A stretch of 64,000 nt of DNA from Agelaius tricolor. Its lineage: Eukaryota; Chordata; Aves; Passeriformes; Icteridae. The stretch lies in the NCBI GenBank assembly GCA_023055355.1, contig JALJCS010000001.1, positions 74,875,381-74,939,380 of the forward strand, read 5' to 3'. Positions 1-14,297 of the stretch are shown here, piece after piece. The notes below the pieces were generated by a model. The model worked only from the letters and a program-made list of their open reading frames with translations, was not told the origin of the DNA and did no database searches. The position numbers were made by a program, and so were the translations under genes. The first letter of the stretch is position 1; each line of letters begins with the position of its first letter.

Positions 1-3000
1 TCTCTGTGTAGCTGGCTGCTCTCCTGATGCCTTCTCATCCCTCTATTTCTCTTTTCCCTTCTGTGGCTCAGTCAGTGCTTCATGTCTGATTCAGCTGCTT
101 CCCCTGCCTCCATGATCAACAGCTCCTTCCCTGGTAATTTTTCCTCCTGTGGATCAATCATCTAATTCAACATACACCTCAAAATATTCAGCTGTCCAAC
201 ACCCCTCCAAAGCCTCCTGAAAGCCCTGTCTCATCTCCAGGATCTTCTTCAGCTTTGTCTCCCAGCTGTGTCTTGTCTCCCACAGGTTCCTCAGAGACAA
301 TTTCCCACCTAGAGTTTCCATTATAAATATTACCGAGGATAATCTGCCTCCCAGAGCCAGGCATCTTTGCTCTCTCTGCCTTTAAATGACTTTCACTGCT
401 GTCAAAATTGCCTTTATCTCCTTCCTTGGATCTGCTAAAACATCTTATCAAGCTTTCTCTACAAACTTTAGGCAAAATAACAACCCTCTTCCCAAGTCAA
501 GGCCTCCAGCAATCATTTTGTGTTTGGATTTTTAAGAGTTTTGCCTTAATCAATCTTGTTTTGAAATAGTAATGATAACAGCTTGCAAAGTACATACATT
601 TACATACCTCACTTCATTCAAATTAAGTGGCAAAGATAAGAATCTCCAGCAAATTAATTCTGCTAATGTTCTAAACTGTGAATTTCAATCAAAGCTGAAA
701 ACCAAACCAACTCAGCTAAATTGCTGGCTCTTGTTACACTCTAAGTGATCTAAAAGCATGCATCAATAAGCAAAGCAACTTCACTTTGTGCAGCTGAGCT
801 CCAGACTGATTTGCTGCTTTCCAGAATTGTCTGATAAAAAAAGCCACAGTCAGCTCCAGCTAATAAGAGAAAATCAATCCAGAGCCAAAGAGCAATAAAA
901 ATGTTGTAGCAAGTTCAGAACATTTTGTCACAGCTAAAATTGGTTTCCTACGAACCATCTGAAATCATATGGACTGCAAAGCCTTGCAGTTCGCAACTGT
1001 TAAAATAGCAAAGGCTCTAATGATTCCAGAAGCAAGCAAGAAAATCTGCTTTTTGTCCCAGCATGAGGGACAGTGATGAGGTGAAGAGTAAGAGATGTGA
1101 CACAAAGGGTTTGGAAATTAATTTAGTACTCTGGGTCACTTGAATCCCAGAAATTCAACTGGAGAACCTTTGTAGCGTTTAGACAATCGGCATTTTAATT
1201 TGGATAATTTAAAACTGGACTGCAGCTTTTGAGACAAACAGAGACTCATAGATCAAAGATAAAAGTGGTGTGGAAAACTAAGAGCAAATAAAAGTGAAAG
1301 GTCTGAAAACAACTGGGATGCTTTGTTCCCAGCGTTCCCACACTGCCACAGTGGCCGGGTACCCTACAGGCTCTTATTTGGATTTCTAAATATAATTTAC
1401 CCTGGTGCAACTAAATCCCAGGAGTGCACGGGGAGAGAGAAGGGCAGTGTTTACAGACTTACAGATGCAAGATTCCTATGGGGATTGTGGATTCACTGTG
1501 GACATCCCTACCTTGCCAGTGGCCAGGGCAATTCCCAGCAGATGGGTCTTGGAGCCCAGGGCAGAGGGTAGAGGGGATAAAACAAAGAGCTGCAAGCAAA
1601 TAAACCAGCCACACAAGGAGCAGAGCTGCCTGTGACAGTATTTTTTGTGTCCTGGGAGGCTGGGGCTGATGATGGCAAGTGCAACCTCTAATGAAGAGGT
1701 GCCCATCTGTCAGGGCATGTAGCACAGCCACAGCCTGGCTGCTGCTCTCCAGAGACCAAGGCCACCTCCTCAGCAAGCAGTCTGCCCATCTGCCCCCTCT
1801 GAACCAGCAAGGAGTCAAGTCTCTTGCTTCTGCAACTGAGAGACTGAAATGTGTCCTACAAAGCAAAGCAGTCCCTGACCTTTTTTTTAAAGAACCTCTT
1901 GTGCTTCCACTGCTGGTGGAAGCCAGAGCCCTGTGTTTGGCCACAAACAGGCTTCCCACGAGCAGATGTGCTCAGAGCATCCACCCACACAGCTCCAAAA
2001 GGAAGGGCCTTGGGAGGGAGCAAGCAGCTTGGTCTCCACCAACTCTTTTCACACAGATCAATGAAGAGTCATTGAACAGAAATGTCTTTTCATCCTCAGC
2101 AGCAGAGGCCATGCTCTGGCCTGTGACCCATCCCCTCCCAGCTGGACTCGAGGAGAACCCGGGATTTATGATAAAAGACTGCTTCCCTCTTTGTGCTTCT
2201 CCCTGTGGCACCACACAGCTTGAGCAATGTTTCAAATTGTTTTAAAGCAGGTCCCTACTTCTATTTTTACAGGAACATCTCAGCCCTGTGAATTTTGGTG
2301 TCCCCTGCATACGGTGTGAATCGTCCTCCCCAGGCAGCGTGGGGAATTAAGCAAATGGGGAATATGATAAATATCTCCATACGATGTACACGGGAATGGT
2401 TTTCTGTGCATACAGCAGCTCTGGTTCTGTGCCATCACACTGCAGATTGCATCTCCTACACAGGGTGTGGTGAGGCTCCAAATGTGCTCTGTGTCACCCT
2501 GACAGAGCCTTCATCTGCTGTGCTCCACCTCGTTCCTATGGGCAGACTGCACATTTTATAGATTGTACATTTAATTGATTGGACTATGCACGTTTCATTC
2601 CTTGCTGATCATACAAGTTAACTACCTTGATAGGACTGTATATTTAAAGTGTTTGAATATTTTCCTTGGCATCTGCTAAGAAGAAATCAAGTGCTGTCCT
2701 CCCTGAACACTGTGGGTAACAATTCCTTCCCCTGAGCTTCAGAAATAACTTCCTAGCACTGTCAGACCTATATATCACTTATTTTCTCCACATGATATTT
2801 TTTGTCAGTGTGAAATAATCACTTCCTTTACCCTCTTGTTCATTCAGATAGCTCACCCTTGGTGGAAAAATCTATATTTCACAATGGTTTTGCAAAATGG
2901 TTGTTCTGCTTTTGCTCGAGAGCCCTCTGTGCTACTGTGATAAAATTGTGGAAGTAGGGAGAAAGGAAGCTCCAGTGAGCAGTCTGATGACTTTTACACA

Positions 3001-6000
3001 CACAGGCACCACTTTTATATGAATTATAATGCAATTTAACAGTTGCAAGATCACACAGAATTTTGTAAGTGCTGTTAAATAAGCAGTGATTTTATACTGA
3101 AGCACAGGCAAGAAATGGAACCCACAAGTAGAGCTAAAAAAGTGCCATATTAGAAGAGGCTGGGCTTGTGCCTAGGCTATTTGGTCTCTCCCTAGCTATC
3201 CAGTCAAGTTATTCAGGCAGACCAAACTTTATCTTAATGGAAAGTTTCTGAGCAGACACTCAAACAGTGACAAAAAGGAACAAATATACTATCAGCAGTG
3301 AGATTGTTCTAAGAATAAAGCAGGCATGATTGTAGGGAAAGCAGACTGTGAAACACCATAGACACAACCAGGAGGAGCCACTGCAGTAAAAGAACACAAG
3401 AAAATTTAATATTTAATGCTGATTGTATGCATCATGATAACTACATTCAACCCCACCCCTGCTGTGACACAACAAGAGACACAGAGCTGACAGAGATTAA
3501 ACAACAGGGAGGCAATAGGGGAAGGGAAGAGCAGCTTCCCAAACCCCACAACTCTGTGCATGACTCAGTCTTTCATGAAGCCCTAAATCCATCATTTCTG
3601 GGGAGAAATGAAGATTGTGACATTGCCACATGCCTCACTCCCAGGCACTGCCTGCTGCCCTGCTCAGCTTGGCGTTCACGGACACTGGGGCACGGCCGTG
3701 GCCAGCTCTGCCCATGGGGTCGTGTCTGTGCCTGCCCTTGCAACATGCAGCTCTTCTGCCAGCCAGCACCCCTCAGCATATGCACAGCACAGAGCAATGA
3801 TGCTCACTGGTGGCATGGCTTCCTCCCCAGAATTAGATTCTTATTGATTATGATAACTGAAGCAACCTAACAAGGAAAGTACTTTGGCATTTGGGCTCTT
3901 CTGGCACTATTATTTGTCAGAAAATTAATGGCATCCCTGGCTTTGCTTTCCAGATGGACATTGTAAGCATCTTCAGGCTCCCCCCTGAATTTCCCTTCTG
4001 CTGCTCCTTGTTCACAGCTGTGTTGAGCAAAGTCCTGGCAGGCTGGAGCTCAGCAGATAACTGGAACAGGGAGAGAAGTTCCTGAGTTTCAGCTTGTCTC
4101 AAAATGTTTATTCACTTCATACAGAGCTGATGCTCTTTCATAACATATAAACATGCTGTTGCTAAAACTTTAATGGGCATAATTACAGCTCTTTGAAAAT
4201 TCTAATTATATGGATTACTAGGAAATAACTTAAGAGCTTGGATAAGATTAGGGGATTTGGATGGGCTAACAGTGATGCAACCTCTGTGCCTATAACTCTG
4301 TAAATTAATAATTTTCCATGGTTTATGTATACATTCCACTTTTCCACTGAATATGACACTGCAGGCAATATGTTTCACATGTTTCACATCCTGCCTTGCT
4401 CAGTCCCTCTAGCTCTGGCCCTGTGCCTACTCAGGATTGTCACTGTCTTTCAGCAAAGACCCCCTTGTTGTACCCCTTACAGACCATGCCATGGTCCCAA
4501 GCCAGACTCCCAGCCCTCAAATACTTGTTCAGGCTGCTAATTTTGAGGGTTTTGGCTTACTCTTGTCTCATACAAGTAAGGTATAATTTCTTTTGTAAAA
4601 TATATCCACCTTGAGGATTTTTCTGAGAGATGATTTACAGGTTTGTGTTTTCCTGTTTTCAGATTTTATGTGTTTTGTAATCAGCTCTGGGTGATAGCAA
4701 GAGCCAGAGCTGCAGAGGAGTGAAGCTACAAATCCAGCACAAATCCAGTCTTGCTCATTGACATTTGCCTTAAATGGGTTATTACTCTTCCTCTTGGACA
4801 TTATGGGATGAAATCAGGAATTGAATTATTGAATACTGTGAGATATCAGCTTGCCAGTTTATAGACTTATTATAATACTTGGTCTGAAATGTTAATCTGC
4901 TACTAATAAAATTGCTGACTCCTTGTATTAGCCATTGTTCTCAGGCTGGGGCAGCCTAGACTGAATTTTACCTAAAAATTTGGTACCCTTTTTGCACCAT
5001 GAATTTGTCTCACAAACAGACCCAGTCCTCTAACTGGGAGGCTTTTTTCTTTTGGATTGGTCAAAATGTATTACAAATGGAGACAATGCAGCTTTCAGGC
5101 ACAGTGGTCTGACTGCAGACTGCCATTTCTTCTTCTGCATGTGAAAATGCAGTTATTCTGTGCAGACTCTCTGTATGGAGCTGAGTGAGGAAGCAAGCTC
5201 TGGGTGCTGTGCAGAATCACTGCTGCTGCCAGACCCCACCACCCATGTCAAGCTGTCCCTACAAACTTGCTGACCCTCTCACTCTGCTGATGGGGTTTTG
5301 GAGAGGAGAGAAGGATGCTGTATTACCTCATGCCACAGGAGAGGGGAAATAGCTCAACAGGCCCCATTAGGTGCTGCTGGTTTGGCAGCCAACTGCACCC
5401 ATTGCTTGTGGACATCAAGCTCTGCTTGAGCAAAGTCTCCCTCCAGCCTCTGGAGAGGCTCAGGACAAGAGGCTGGGATGAGAGATCTGTGCCAGATCAC
5501 CCTCCATCCCTGCTGTCCCTGCCTGGACAGCCAGATGAGTGGGAATCCATGTTTGGAAACCTTCCTTGACCCTCCTTGTCCTTGACCTTCCTACTCTGCC
5601 AAAGCCTCCTGAGGTTTGTCAGCTGACCTACAAACCAGAGCAGTCCCAGCTGATGGGATTCTTTATGCAGACACAAGCTACAGTGTTATGTACGCATTAC
5701 AAAGGCTCTCTCTGACTTTTTTGGGAGTTATAAATTAATCACCAGAGTTTGATTTAATTAAATTTCTGTGAAGACACAGGAAATTTCAGCCCATTAAACA
5801 TTCTTGGTATAAAAAGCCATCAGCTTTTATTGTGCATGGAAGATTACTTATATTTTTCTAAGATGTAAGAAGCTTGTGTGTTTGAGAAACCGATTCAAGA
5901 CAGTCCTGGAAAGGAAGCAAGGAGGAAAGATGTCAGAGGGGTTATTGCAGTTTCCCAAGCACCACACAAGAGGTTTCAGGTGGCCATGAGGTAAAAGTTG

Positions 6001-7028
6001 ATGTCTGGGCTACTTGCCAGCAGTGTCACTGGCTGCATGTTCTTTGCCAAGGAAATATCCCATGAAAGGTTCTTTGCCAAGGAAAAATCCCATGAAAGGT
6101 CATCAAAGCAAAAGAGAGGCTGAGTGAGGCTGGGAGAGAGCTGTGCACAGGACAGAGCATCCCCCAGGAAACATGGGATCAATAACCCTGTCTGTTATGA
6201 TTCCAAATCAAATCACCAGGACAGCCCCTGTCACTGCCACCCTTCCATGCTATGCTTTAAGTGATTGCAAGCATTTCAAAGATTTTCATTTCCAGAAGTA
6301 TTACATAAATAATTCTGGGACTTGAAATGTTCTTTAAAACTTTAAGACAAAAAACTGAAAGATCCCCCCCTTTCTGGAATTGTCCATTCTTTGTCCTTAC
6401 ACAAAATACATCAGAAAAGAACATTTGGGGTGAAGTCAGCAAGGCTTTTAAACTGACTATTCTTTATTGAAACCTTTGTTATGAGTATCAGTGATCAAAT
6501 ACATCACATCAGTATGGACAAACCAAAATAAATGTCCAAGCTGAGCCTTCAAATAGCCTGAGCACACTGTTTCTTTCTATTCATGATGATGAATTTGATT
6601 CTAAGTTTTTTAACATTAAAGTGCTAGTGACAGAACAGGATGAGTAATTCATAAGGAATAATTTCCTCATTAATCCAGCCATTTTTCTGCTCTCTTATTT
6701 TTCATGAGGAGATTGTAATATTCTCACATTCATTCCCTCCTTGAATTTCTTCATCAAATAAGCTCATCACTTTATTAACTGCTTGTAGCCCTGCCTGGAT
6801 CCCACTGCAGCAAGACTCAGGATGTGTTCAGGGGCACACAGCAATCACCAGAGAAAAAAGGCATAAAGATGGGGACCCCTTGTCTCAGAGAAAGGGTGAT
6901 TAGGAGACAAGTGGTTGAAGCAAACAAAATAATACTAGGGTAAAATGCTGAAAAAGGCAATTATTTTTCCTTTCATAACATAAGAGAGAGTATTCAATGA
7001 AATTGCAAGCCAGAAACTACACAATGTC
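1..7028. other. Non-coding, repeat-poor segment
   Basis: I see no supported gene here. The longest open frame (188 codons, plus strand, 1679-2245) overlaps a 166-codon frame on the other strand and has no domain, signal peptide or splice context that I recognise, so both look like chance in a locally GC-richer stretch. The first 180 bases are pyrimidine-rich. An AT-rich block around 5690-5830, with runs such as TTTGATTTAATTAAATTTC, has the look of a conserved non-coding element, but that cannot be judged without alignment. A 30-bp tandem duplication inside this segment is listed separately. Confidence 0.6.
6039..6098. repeat. 30-bp tandem duplication
   Basis: Two adjacent 30-bp units begin GTTCTTTGCCAAGGAAA and end CCCATGAAAG. 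They differ by one base (ATATCCC against AAATCCC). Replication slippage or a small local duplication is the simplest origin. There is no coding context. Confidence 0.9.
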
Positions 7029-7081
7029 AAAAAAAGGGAAAAAAACCCCAAAACAAAACAAACAAAAAAACCTCAAAAAAT
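7029..7081. repeat. A-rich low-complexity tract
   Basis: About 50 bases composed almost only of A with interspersed C and a few G (AAAACCCC, AAAACAAAACAAAC patterns). This is simple sequence with no LINE or SINE body recognised immediately upstream. Confidence 0.85.
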
Positions 7082-8942
7082 TACAACGTTGGAATCTACT
7101 TCACAAGACAGCACCAGTGCCAAGAGCTTAGCACAATTCAAAGGAGGATTAGACATTTATATGGATAATGGGAATAACGGATCTGAGAAAACGATTTTAA
7201 AAGCAATAGAAACCCTTTTGTTTCAGGGCATTGCCAAGTCTTGCAAGGTCAATTCCTCACAAGTGTTTGTGTTTGAAATTCAGAATATGAATGTCTTGCT
7301 CTCTCGTGGTCTAAGAACACAGCTTGCATGGTGTATTTCTGCTCCTTGCTGGGATGGGTGGAAACAAGCTGGGTGCACAGTTTATACACACAGCCTTGTC
7401 AATTTATTTTGTTACAGCACTGTCTGCAGCAGCATCACCTACCCCAGTGTTCCAGGGGTAACCAGGTCATGGTGTGGATTGCAGGCTCTATTGCAAGAGG
7501 ACATTTCTGGAGGCCTGTTTGAGGAGCTAACCCTGCTCTGTGGCATCAGCTGTGGCTACAGGGGAAGATGAAGGCAATTCCCATTTGCAAAGGACCAGGG
7601 AAGGAGGAGGGCTGGCAGCTGTGGCTTTGCTAGGAGTAAGGGGCAGCACTTGGAAAGACCTGGGAAAACCATCACCTTCCAGCCTTAATCTTCTCAAAGC
7701 ACTTCGAGTTTTTATCAGATAATAAAGGAGGGACAACTCAAGAGGTCCCCTTCCCATGCAACACCTAAATGTTCTGGATGTCAATGTATTCAGTAGCACA
7801 TTTCCTCATTTTTGATACCCAGGGTTTTGCAACACCAAAAAAAAATGAAGCTTTTTTATGGGTGGGGAGCCGAAGATCTTTTCCAGATCCTGTTTTGCAT
7901 AGATTTCAAACCTTTAGAAATCAACCATAAGATTTTGTCCTTTAGATTCACCACCTTTATGAAATTTTCCCTCTCTTCTTCATAGCACCCTCCTGTCCTT
8001 TATGGGATGTGATTTGTGAGAAGGTAGGCATTTAATCAGCTTAGGCATTAAATAGGCCCTGACACAAGAGCCTGGACAATGCTTCCACAGTTCCAGCTCC
8101 TTCCAGGCCTGCTGTGAAAAATAATCTCATGTTCTGTAATGAGAACAGTAAATTATAGGAAAGCATGCAAAGTAAAATGGTCATGAATCTTCCACACTCC
8201 CCGATGAGACCCGCACTAATTAGAAAGGTGAGAGAGGCTTTTCCTGGAGCAGAGCCAGAATTGAGCAGAGCCAATTGTGAAATGCATCACCATTTCACAA
8301 AGTTCCTCAGTGGTTCATGTCACTGGGTTTCCATTTCTCCAGGGTATTTCAGTCCTCCCAGAGAGGCTGGATCTGGACATGTTCTGCTGATGCTCATTAA
8401 GTGATGTCAGCCAAGGCCATTGCTCAGGATTCCTCAGGGGAATTTTTCCTGTTCTGGTTTCACTATAAATAAGTGAATAACATTGTAAATGCAAGGCTCC
8501 TAACCATCTGGACTCCAAGCACAGTTTTGACTAATCTGTTTCTTTCTCAATCATTTTGTCTGATAGATCCTGTCCTGTGCCTCTGTGTACCCACACACAC
8601 TCAGAGGCCCAGGTGCATCTGTGTTCCATCCTGAGAACAAAAGGCATAGCCTGGCCTCCACCATGTTACTAAACTCTCCTGACCTCCCAAACTGCATGGC
8701 TACTTCCAGGCAAGCCCAGGGGAGTGGCCTCTGACCCAAGCCTGAACTCCTTGAGATGATGCCAAGGAACTTTTGCCCAGCACTGGTTACTATGAGAGAG
8801 ATTCCTGGGAAAAAAAATAAGGACTGTACAGGCTACTGCCTGGCTCTAACAGGCAACTGGATGCCATATGGGAGGATAAAGTCTCACTTTAAAAGTCCAC
8901 ATTTTCTCTGGGGCAAGGAGCACAGTTTGTTCTGGTTTGTTA

Positions 8943-8945
<3 letters not shown>
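7082..8945. other. Non-coding segment
   Basis: No gene supported. A 160-codon plus frame (7089-7571) contains no recognisable motif, and other frames overlap it on both strands. I could not match the sequence to a repeat family. Confidence 0.5.

Positions 8946-8973
<28 letters not shown>
8946..8973. repeat. Poly-A tract (28 A)
   Basis: An uninterrupted run of 28 A on the plus strand. There is no AATAAA within 30 bases upstream, and the flanking GGCAGCAGAACTGAC is not repeated upstream as a target-site duplication. A retrocopy tail is therefore not supported and a mononucleotide microsatellite is the safer reading. Confidence 0.9.
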
Positions 8974-8977
<4 letters not shown>

Positions 8978-11775
8978 GCAGAACTGACAAAATTATTTAG
9001 GAGTCTGTGATTTGTCTGTTCATCACACCCTATCCTGGCTGGTCCATCCCATGTGAGGCTTCTAACACTTTGTATTGTTACATCTCAAGTGCCATCCACC
9101 TGTGGGAACTCAAAAGAAACCCCATAATATTAACCCAGCCTTTGACCAACACAGAGTATCGAGTCACTGGCAGGGAGTAAATATCCCTCCTGTTAGCCAG
9201 AGATAACATTCATTTTCTCCATCAGCCTCTCAGTGCACAAACACTGTCTGTCACTAGGAACTGATCTCAGAAATCTCTCACAAAGAACATCCTAGACAGT
9301 AATGAAATTTCAGAAATATTAACAAAAATCACTTCTATAATTTTCAGTCAGCTCAATTATGTTTAAATAGTACTGTCCACACACAAAATAAAACCAGAAA
9401 TCTGCCAGCTATCCCTTTCTTCTTCCTTTTTTTTTTTTCCTGTTAAAGAGGAGCTGCTACATTCTGTTTCCTTCTCTTTCCCTTCCTCAGTAATGGCACT
9501 GCACTCTGTGGAACACAGCTCCTGCTAGATCACCTAGCTGAGTCAGAGAGCCAAACCACCCAGAGACCAGGGGAATCACCAGGAAGATGGCTAAAGCCTC
9601 TTACTAAAATAGTCCAATTGAGGTGATGCCAAGAGCACAGGCTCCACATCAGGGACAGGCAGCAACACAGGACTCTCATACCAGTGGGAGTCCACCATCA
9701 GCTCATGGTCCAGCCTCACACCACGGGCAGGAGGAGCCATCACAGTTCCTTCTGTTGGCTACCAAGTCCATCAATCTACTTGTGGTGGAGAGAGAGGGAA
9801 AAGCACATTTTAAGGTACTGCCTGCACAGAGAGCTGGCAGTCACATCATGGAATTACAGCTCCCAACACCATGAAAGCCCACAAAGCTCCTCTGCTCCCT
9901 CTCAGCGACTCAGGCTCCAGGGAGAGGAGGCATGAGTATTGTTGTAGGGCACTGGTGAGTATCTGTGCTGTTATCAAGGTGCCCACAACAGTGACAAATC
10001 TTAAGAGTTCAGGCTGGGACAAATCAATCAGCCTGCCTTGGTACCTTTGGTTCCTTCTACCAGAAATTAAGAAAAGGCTTGTGTCTTGTAACAGACATAC
10101 GGCTCACAGCCCAGGCACTCCATACATGCAAATAAATATACTGTATGTAGTAATCATAGATACTTTGGCAGGCACCTTCTCTGAAATTCTTGAAATGTGT
10201 GTGCTAGGAGCATAACATGCATCCTCAATCCTAGATCTCAGGGTGTGCTTTGGAAAGGTTGCTAGTCCCACTCAACACACTGGTTTGATGCACATTCAAA
10301 ATAAACTGTGTTATCTGAAAAAGATGTGATAGGCCCAGTGTGAGCACTTGGAGGTATGAGGTGCAGAATTCTAGTAAAGTAAAAATGCCAGGGCATCAGA
10401 CTGGACATGGGAATTCAATTTTCTGTTGGCAGAATTTTCTTTCCATTTTCTTTTGTCTGCATCTACTACTGTCTCCCACAGAGTGCTCAGGAGATAGCAA
10501 AAAGCAGGAATCATTCCCAAAAGCAGCCTGGTTAGAGCCACACAGTTCTGGAGGTGAGGAGAGGTCCATAGCTTAGATCAGGGCAGCCAAGCCAGCCTAA
10601 TTCAGGGCAGGGACCAGGTTCTGGCAGGGCTTGACTAGTGTTGATGAGGCCAAAGTCCCCTAGATACCAGAATCTGGTTTCTCTTGGGTTTACTTTTAGA
10701 AATAAAGGGCTAAGAAGGGAAAATGGTTTTTTCTGTCACTTCCTCCAGCCTCTCTGCTCACTACCAATGCCATTTGCAGCAGCCCAGAGGTCTGCACTGC
10801 TGTAACATTTGTGTTTGCTTGCATGAAAACCATGCCCTCCTTAAACATTCAAAACACCTTGCAGACACCTCCAGTGGATTACAGACACTGCTGGCACACC
10901 CACCATAAATCAGTGCCTGCAGGGATCAAAGGGAGGGCATCAGCAAGGGACCATCATCCTTGGATGCACCTGCAGTCACAATCCTTCCCATTCCCTTTGC
11001 TGTGAGCAGAGAAGTGCTGAGATCCTCAAAGGTTTGAAAACCATGCTTACATGCTTGGAGCAACTGGGATTCATATACTCTCTTCATCTGAATTCCTTCC
11101 ATTTGCCTGATTAGCTGCTCTAATCAGAGAGAAGAGAGATGCAGTCAGATACCATCCTGTCTCCTGCACTTCCCCAGGCACTGACTTGGGGTAGACAATG
11201 GGGGCACCTCTGCTCATCACAGCTGGCACCTGAGCTGGGAAAAAGGATGGTGGGGAGAAGGGAAGAGCTGGTCACACACAAACGTGTGTGTGCACAGACA
11301 CAAGGACAGCAGACAGTAAGAAGTGACCTTTGGGGAAGAGCACAGAGGGCCTTTGTTGTTCTTTCTTTTGGATTCAGAACTCAACATGTAAAACAAGGTT
11401 TTTTTTAACTTTCATTTTCATTCATGAGTGTCTGCTATACAGAGCCTAATTAAAGCCCCTCTGTTTCCAGATCAGTGAAAATATGCAACCTGTATATTAA
11501 TGCTTTCTCTACAAGCTGAAAAGCCAAAATTATGTTATTCAAATCTGCTTAAAAAACAAGCAAATTGTAAACCTGGAGAAGTCTCAGAAGTAACTTCCTA
11601 TTATAAAACAAAGCAATGTGGGAACACAGCTTTGAGAAAACATGGCCCTGCTTCTCATTTAAACAGACATATTTATTGGTGGTAAGACATAATGCATTTC
11701 AATCTCAGCTGAATAACTCACCTCAAAGGTTTTGAAAGAGACACAAATCTATTTTGAAAATACATTTCCTTGTGT

Positions 11776-11821
11776 AAGCATAAAAGATGTCCAATTTAAA
11801 GCATAAAAGATGTCCAATTTA
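11776..11821. repeat. 23-bp tandem duplication
   Basis: Two adjacent 23-bp units of the form AAGCATAAAAGATGTCCAAT plus TTA lie head to tail in AT-rich sequence, nearly identical. Confidence 0.88.
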
Positions 11822-13238
11822 CATTTTTCAAGTATGTCATCTTTTCTGAACAGAAAAGTACATTAAAAGGTGAAGGCAGAAGTCTGCAAACTCCCAAGAA
11901 GATGTGCTTTATTTGTGACCCTAATAAACATAAATAAAGCAAGGCACCATCTAAGAAAATTAAGAGCTAGGCAGAAATGTAGAGGAAGGTCTGACAGCAA
12001 CACAACACAATATTAAGAATTCTTTATGTCTAAAAGTGAGTTTTGGGAGAATTTAGAGCTTTGCAGTGTAATATGCTTAAGCAATTCAGGCCAAAGAGGA
12101 GAGAGGAATTTGGGCTACTGGATTCATTTGCCAGGAAGACAAATCTTCTTGGTTTTTGATATCAGAAAAAAATATATAACTGACATCAAGGCATAATCTT
12201 TAAAGAAGACCCAGCATATAGATTCTGCTCTAACTTCAGCCCTCCAGGAGACCTCAGTTTTTAATGCCTTTCCCTGCAGTACTGTGTAGCACCAGGAAAA
12301 ACAGAGATCCCCTTCACCATCTGAAAACAGCTGAGATGCATTTTCACTTCCCTGTGACATTTAGTCATGTTTCCCTGTCTGATTTCCATGTATTTTAGTA
12401 AGTAAGGATTGAATTTCAAAGCAAATGGTGGCCTCACGGGGTGGGGAGGGGATTTCCTGGGAAGAGGGGTTCTGCAGGGCTTGCAAGGATGAAGCTGAAG
12501 CAGCTTTCCTCCTGCAGGGCTCACCTGCTCACAGATGGCTCTAGGCTACGATTTTACCATTTACATGTGGCATTACAACTTCATAGTTGATATCTGATGA
12601 TCAGCTGCTGGGAGCAGCACCTGCACCTCCCCAGCCATTTCCTGAGGAGGAGGTGACAAACCTGGCACTGTGACAGCTTCCAGTGTGGCAGTGTGGGCAC
12701 AGCTCTGTCACACAACGGATCCCATCACTTCCGAGGGGATGGGAGGCAGGGGGCCCTTGGCATCCTCAGCCTCCTCTGCTGAACCCATCTCTGCATTTAT
12801 TTATTGCTAGTGCCCAGCAGTCCCCTGTAATACTAGAGGTGACATTTTGGAAAGGAACATGTGAGAGGATGAGATGCTGGCACAAAAGCTGGGAAACACT
12901 TCCTCCTGCACTGACCTGGGGAATCTGAACCCCCTGCTCCTGTGTCTGCTGATGCAAATGTACCAGGCAGGGCAGGCAGGAACTGTGGCTTGCCCATCTC
13001 TCAACTCTCTCAGTGACACCCATGGGCCATTTGTTACCTCAACTATTTTTGCTGTTTGCTGAGATTTGGTGAGGAGCATAATAAACATGAAACATAACTA
13101 GGTCACATTCAGTTCCTCACAACAAATATTCTCAAGTATTTGACACCTTGAATGTGAAGAAAAAATAACTTATTGAAAGCAAATATGTTGAATAAGAGCC
13201 ATGAAACACAGCTATAAGCACTGAGGTGTCCACAGACA

Positions 13239-13302
13239 TCCCCATTCCTCCATCCCTCTGTCCTTCCATCCCTCCTTCCCTTTTTCCCTCTTCTCCCTGT
13301 TT
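13239..13302. repeat. Polypyrimidine tract
   Basis: About 64 bases almost entirely of C and T (CCATCCCTCTGTCCTTCC type), giving strong strand asymmetry. It does not end in a convincing AG acceptor and reads as simple sequence. Confidence 0.7.
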
Positions 13303-13539
13303 CACTGAGGATGAATTGCACCACCATGGCCTTTTTTTCCAGCGGATCCCATCCTTTGGCACTTCTTCCATGCAGCCATTCAGGAGTTTGCTGGCTCTGT
13401 GCTGGCCTCCAGCAAGTGCAGCATCTGAGAGCAAAGCCTCCCCACTTTTTGTAAATTTAGGTTCTAATCATGCTGCGGCTTGATTCCCTGTTTGCAAAAT
13501 GAGCATATTAATCCTTCCTTTATCCCACTGTTTATCAGC

Positions 13540-13675
13540 CTTGACTTACAAGATTGTAAATTCTCTCTGGCAGGGTAGTCTGTTAGAATGTGTGCTTGCT
13601 TCAACAGAGCCTTGAAACCCCTAGGAGTTTCTAAATGCTGCTGTTCGTGTATTATCATATTATTCATCCTGATTA
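13540..13675. repeat. Possible ancient amniote repeat relic
   Basis: The string ACAAGATTGTAAATTCTCTC followed by TGGCAGGG recalls the 'agactgtaagctc..gggcaggga' tail seen in old amniote LINE/SINE relics. The following CCTAGGAGTTTCTAAATGCT and TATTAT stretches resemble the end of the same type of element. This is memory-based similarity only and the family is not resolved. Confidence 0.3.
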
Positions 13676-14297
13676 ATTTCTGGGCTGTATCTTTAAGCAA
13701 AGACTGCTGTTTCCCAAATCTTAACTTCAGAGTCCACGAGCCAGATTTATCCCTGCTGTCGTGCCATTAAGTTACATTACTGTTAATAATTCCTTGCTCT
13801 GAACACACTGGCTTGTACTACCCCATTTTGTGCTCCTTCTACAAGTGATAAAGGATAGCTCTGAGGAATTTTCATTGCAAAAGAAATCAATTCTCAGCTC
13901 ACAGGGGAAGATAGCAAGGGCCATATAAGGTGATCTCACACCACCACCACTCCCTTTAACAAGACTGTAATTTTTTTGCAAGCTGTACATCTGGATGCCA
14001 GCTTTCTAAGCACTGGGGTTGATCTATCAAACACAGCAAAACAATCTATCTTTAAAATGAGTGATGGTGCAAATTGTTCTCAGAAGAGAAATCTATCAAA
14101 AAAAAAGAAGAATATAAATTAAAGGCTGGACATGTTGGCAGAGGAGGAATGCTATATGGTTTACATCAAGTTAATCCACTGCCAAAACTTTCTCTGATTT
14201 ATACACTAAAATGGCAACCCTAGACTAAAGGTAAAAGGGGCACATTGCCAACACAGAGCTTGTTTCTGCACATGCCTAACTCCCTGTGTGCTCCCAG

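Larger units (their letters stand above)
8974..14297. other. Non-coding, repeat-poor segment
   Basis: No gene supported. It contains a T13 run at 9427-9439, the 23-bp duplication at 11.78 kb, a pyrimidine-rich tract at 13.24-13.30 kb and a possible ancient repeat relic at 13.54-13.67 kb, all listed separately. Open frames are below 115 codons and overlap on both strands. Confidence 0.55.

Noticed and set aside
1679..2245. 188-codon plus frame, the longest plus-strand frame in the window
   Set aside because: The opposite strand is open over part of the same interval, the peptide has no domain or compositional sign of coding, and no splice or promoter context is present.
8740..8973. Retrocopy ending in the 28-A tract
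   Set aside because: No polyadenylation signal at the right distance, no coding similarity and no target-site duplication.
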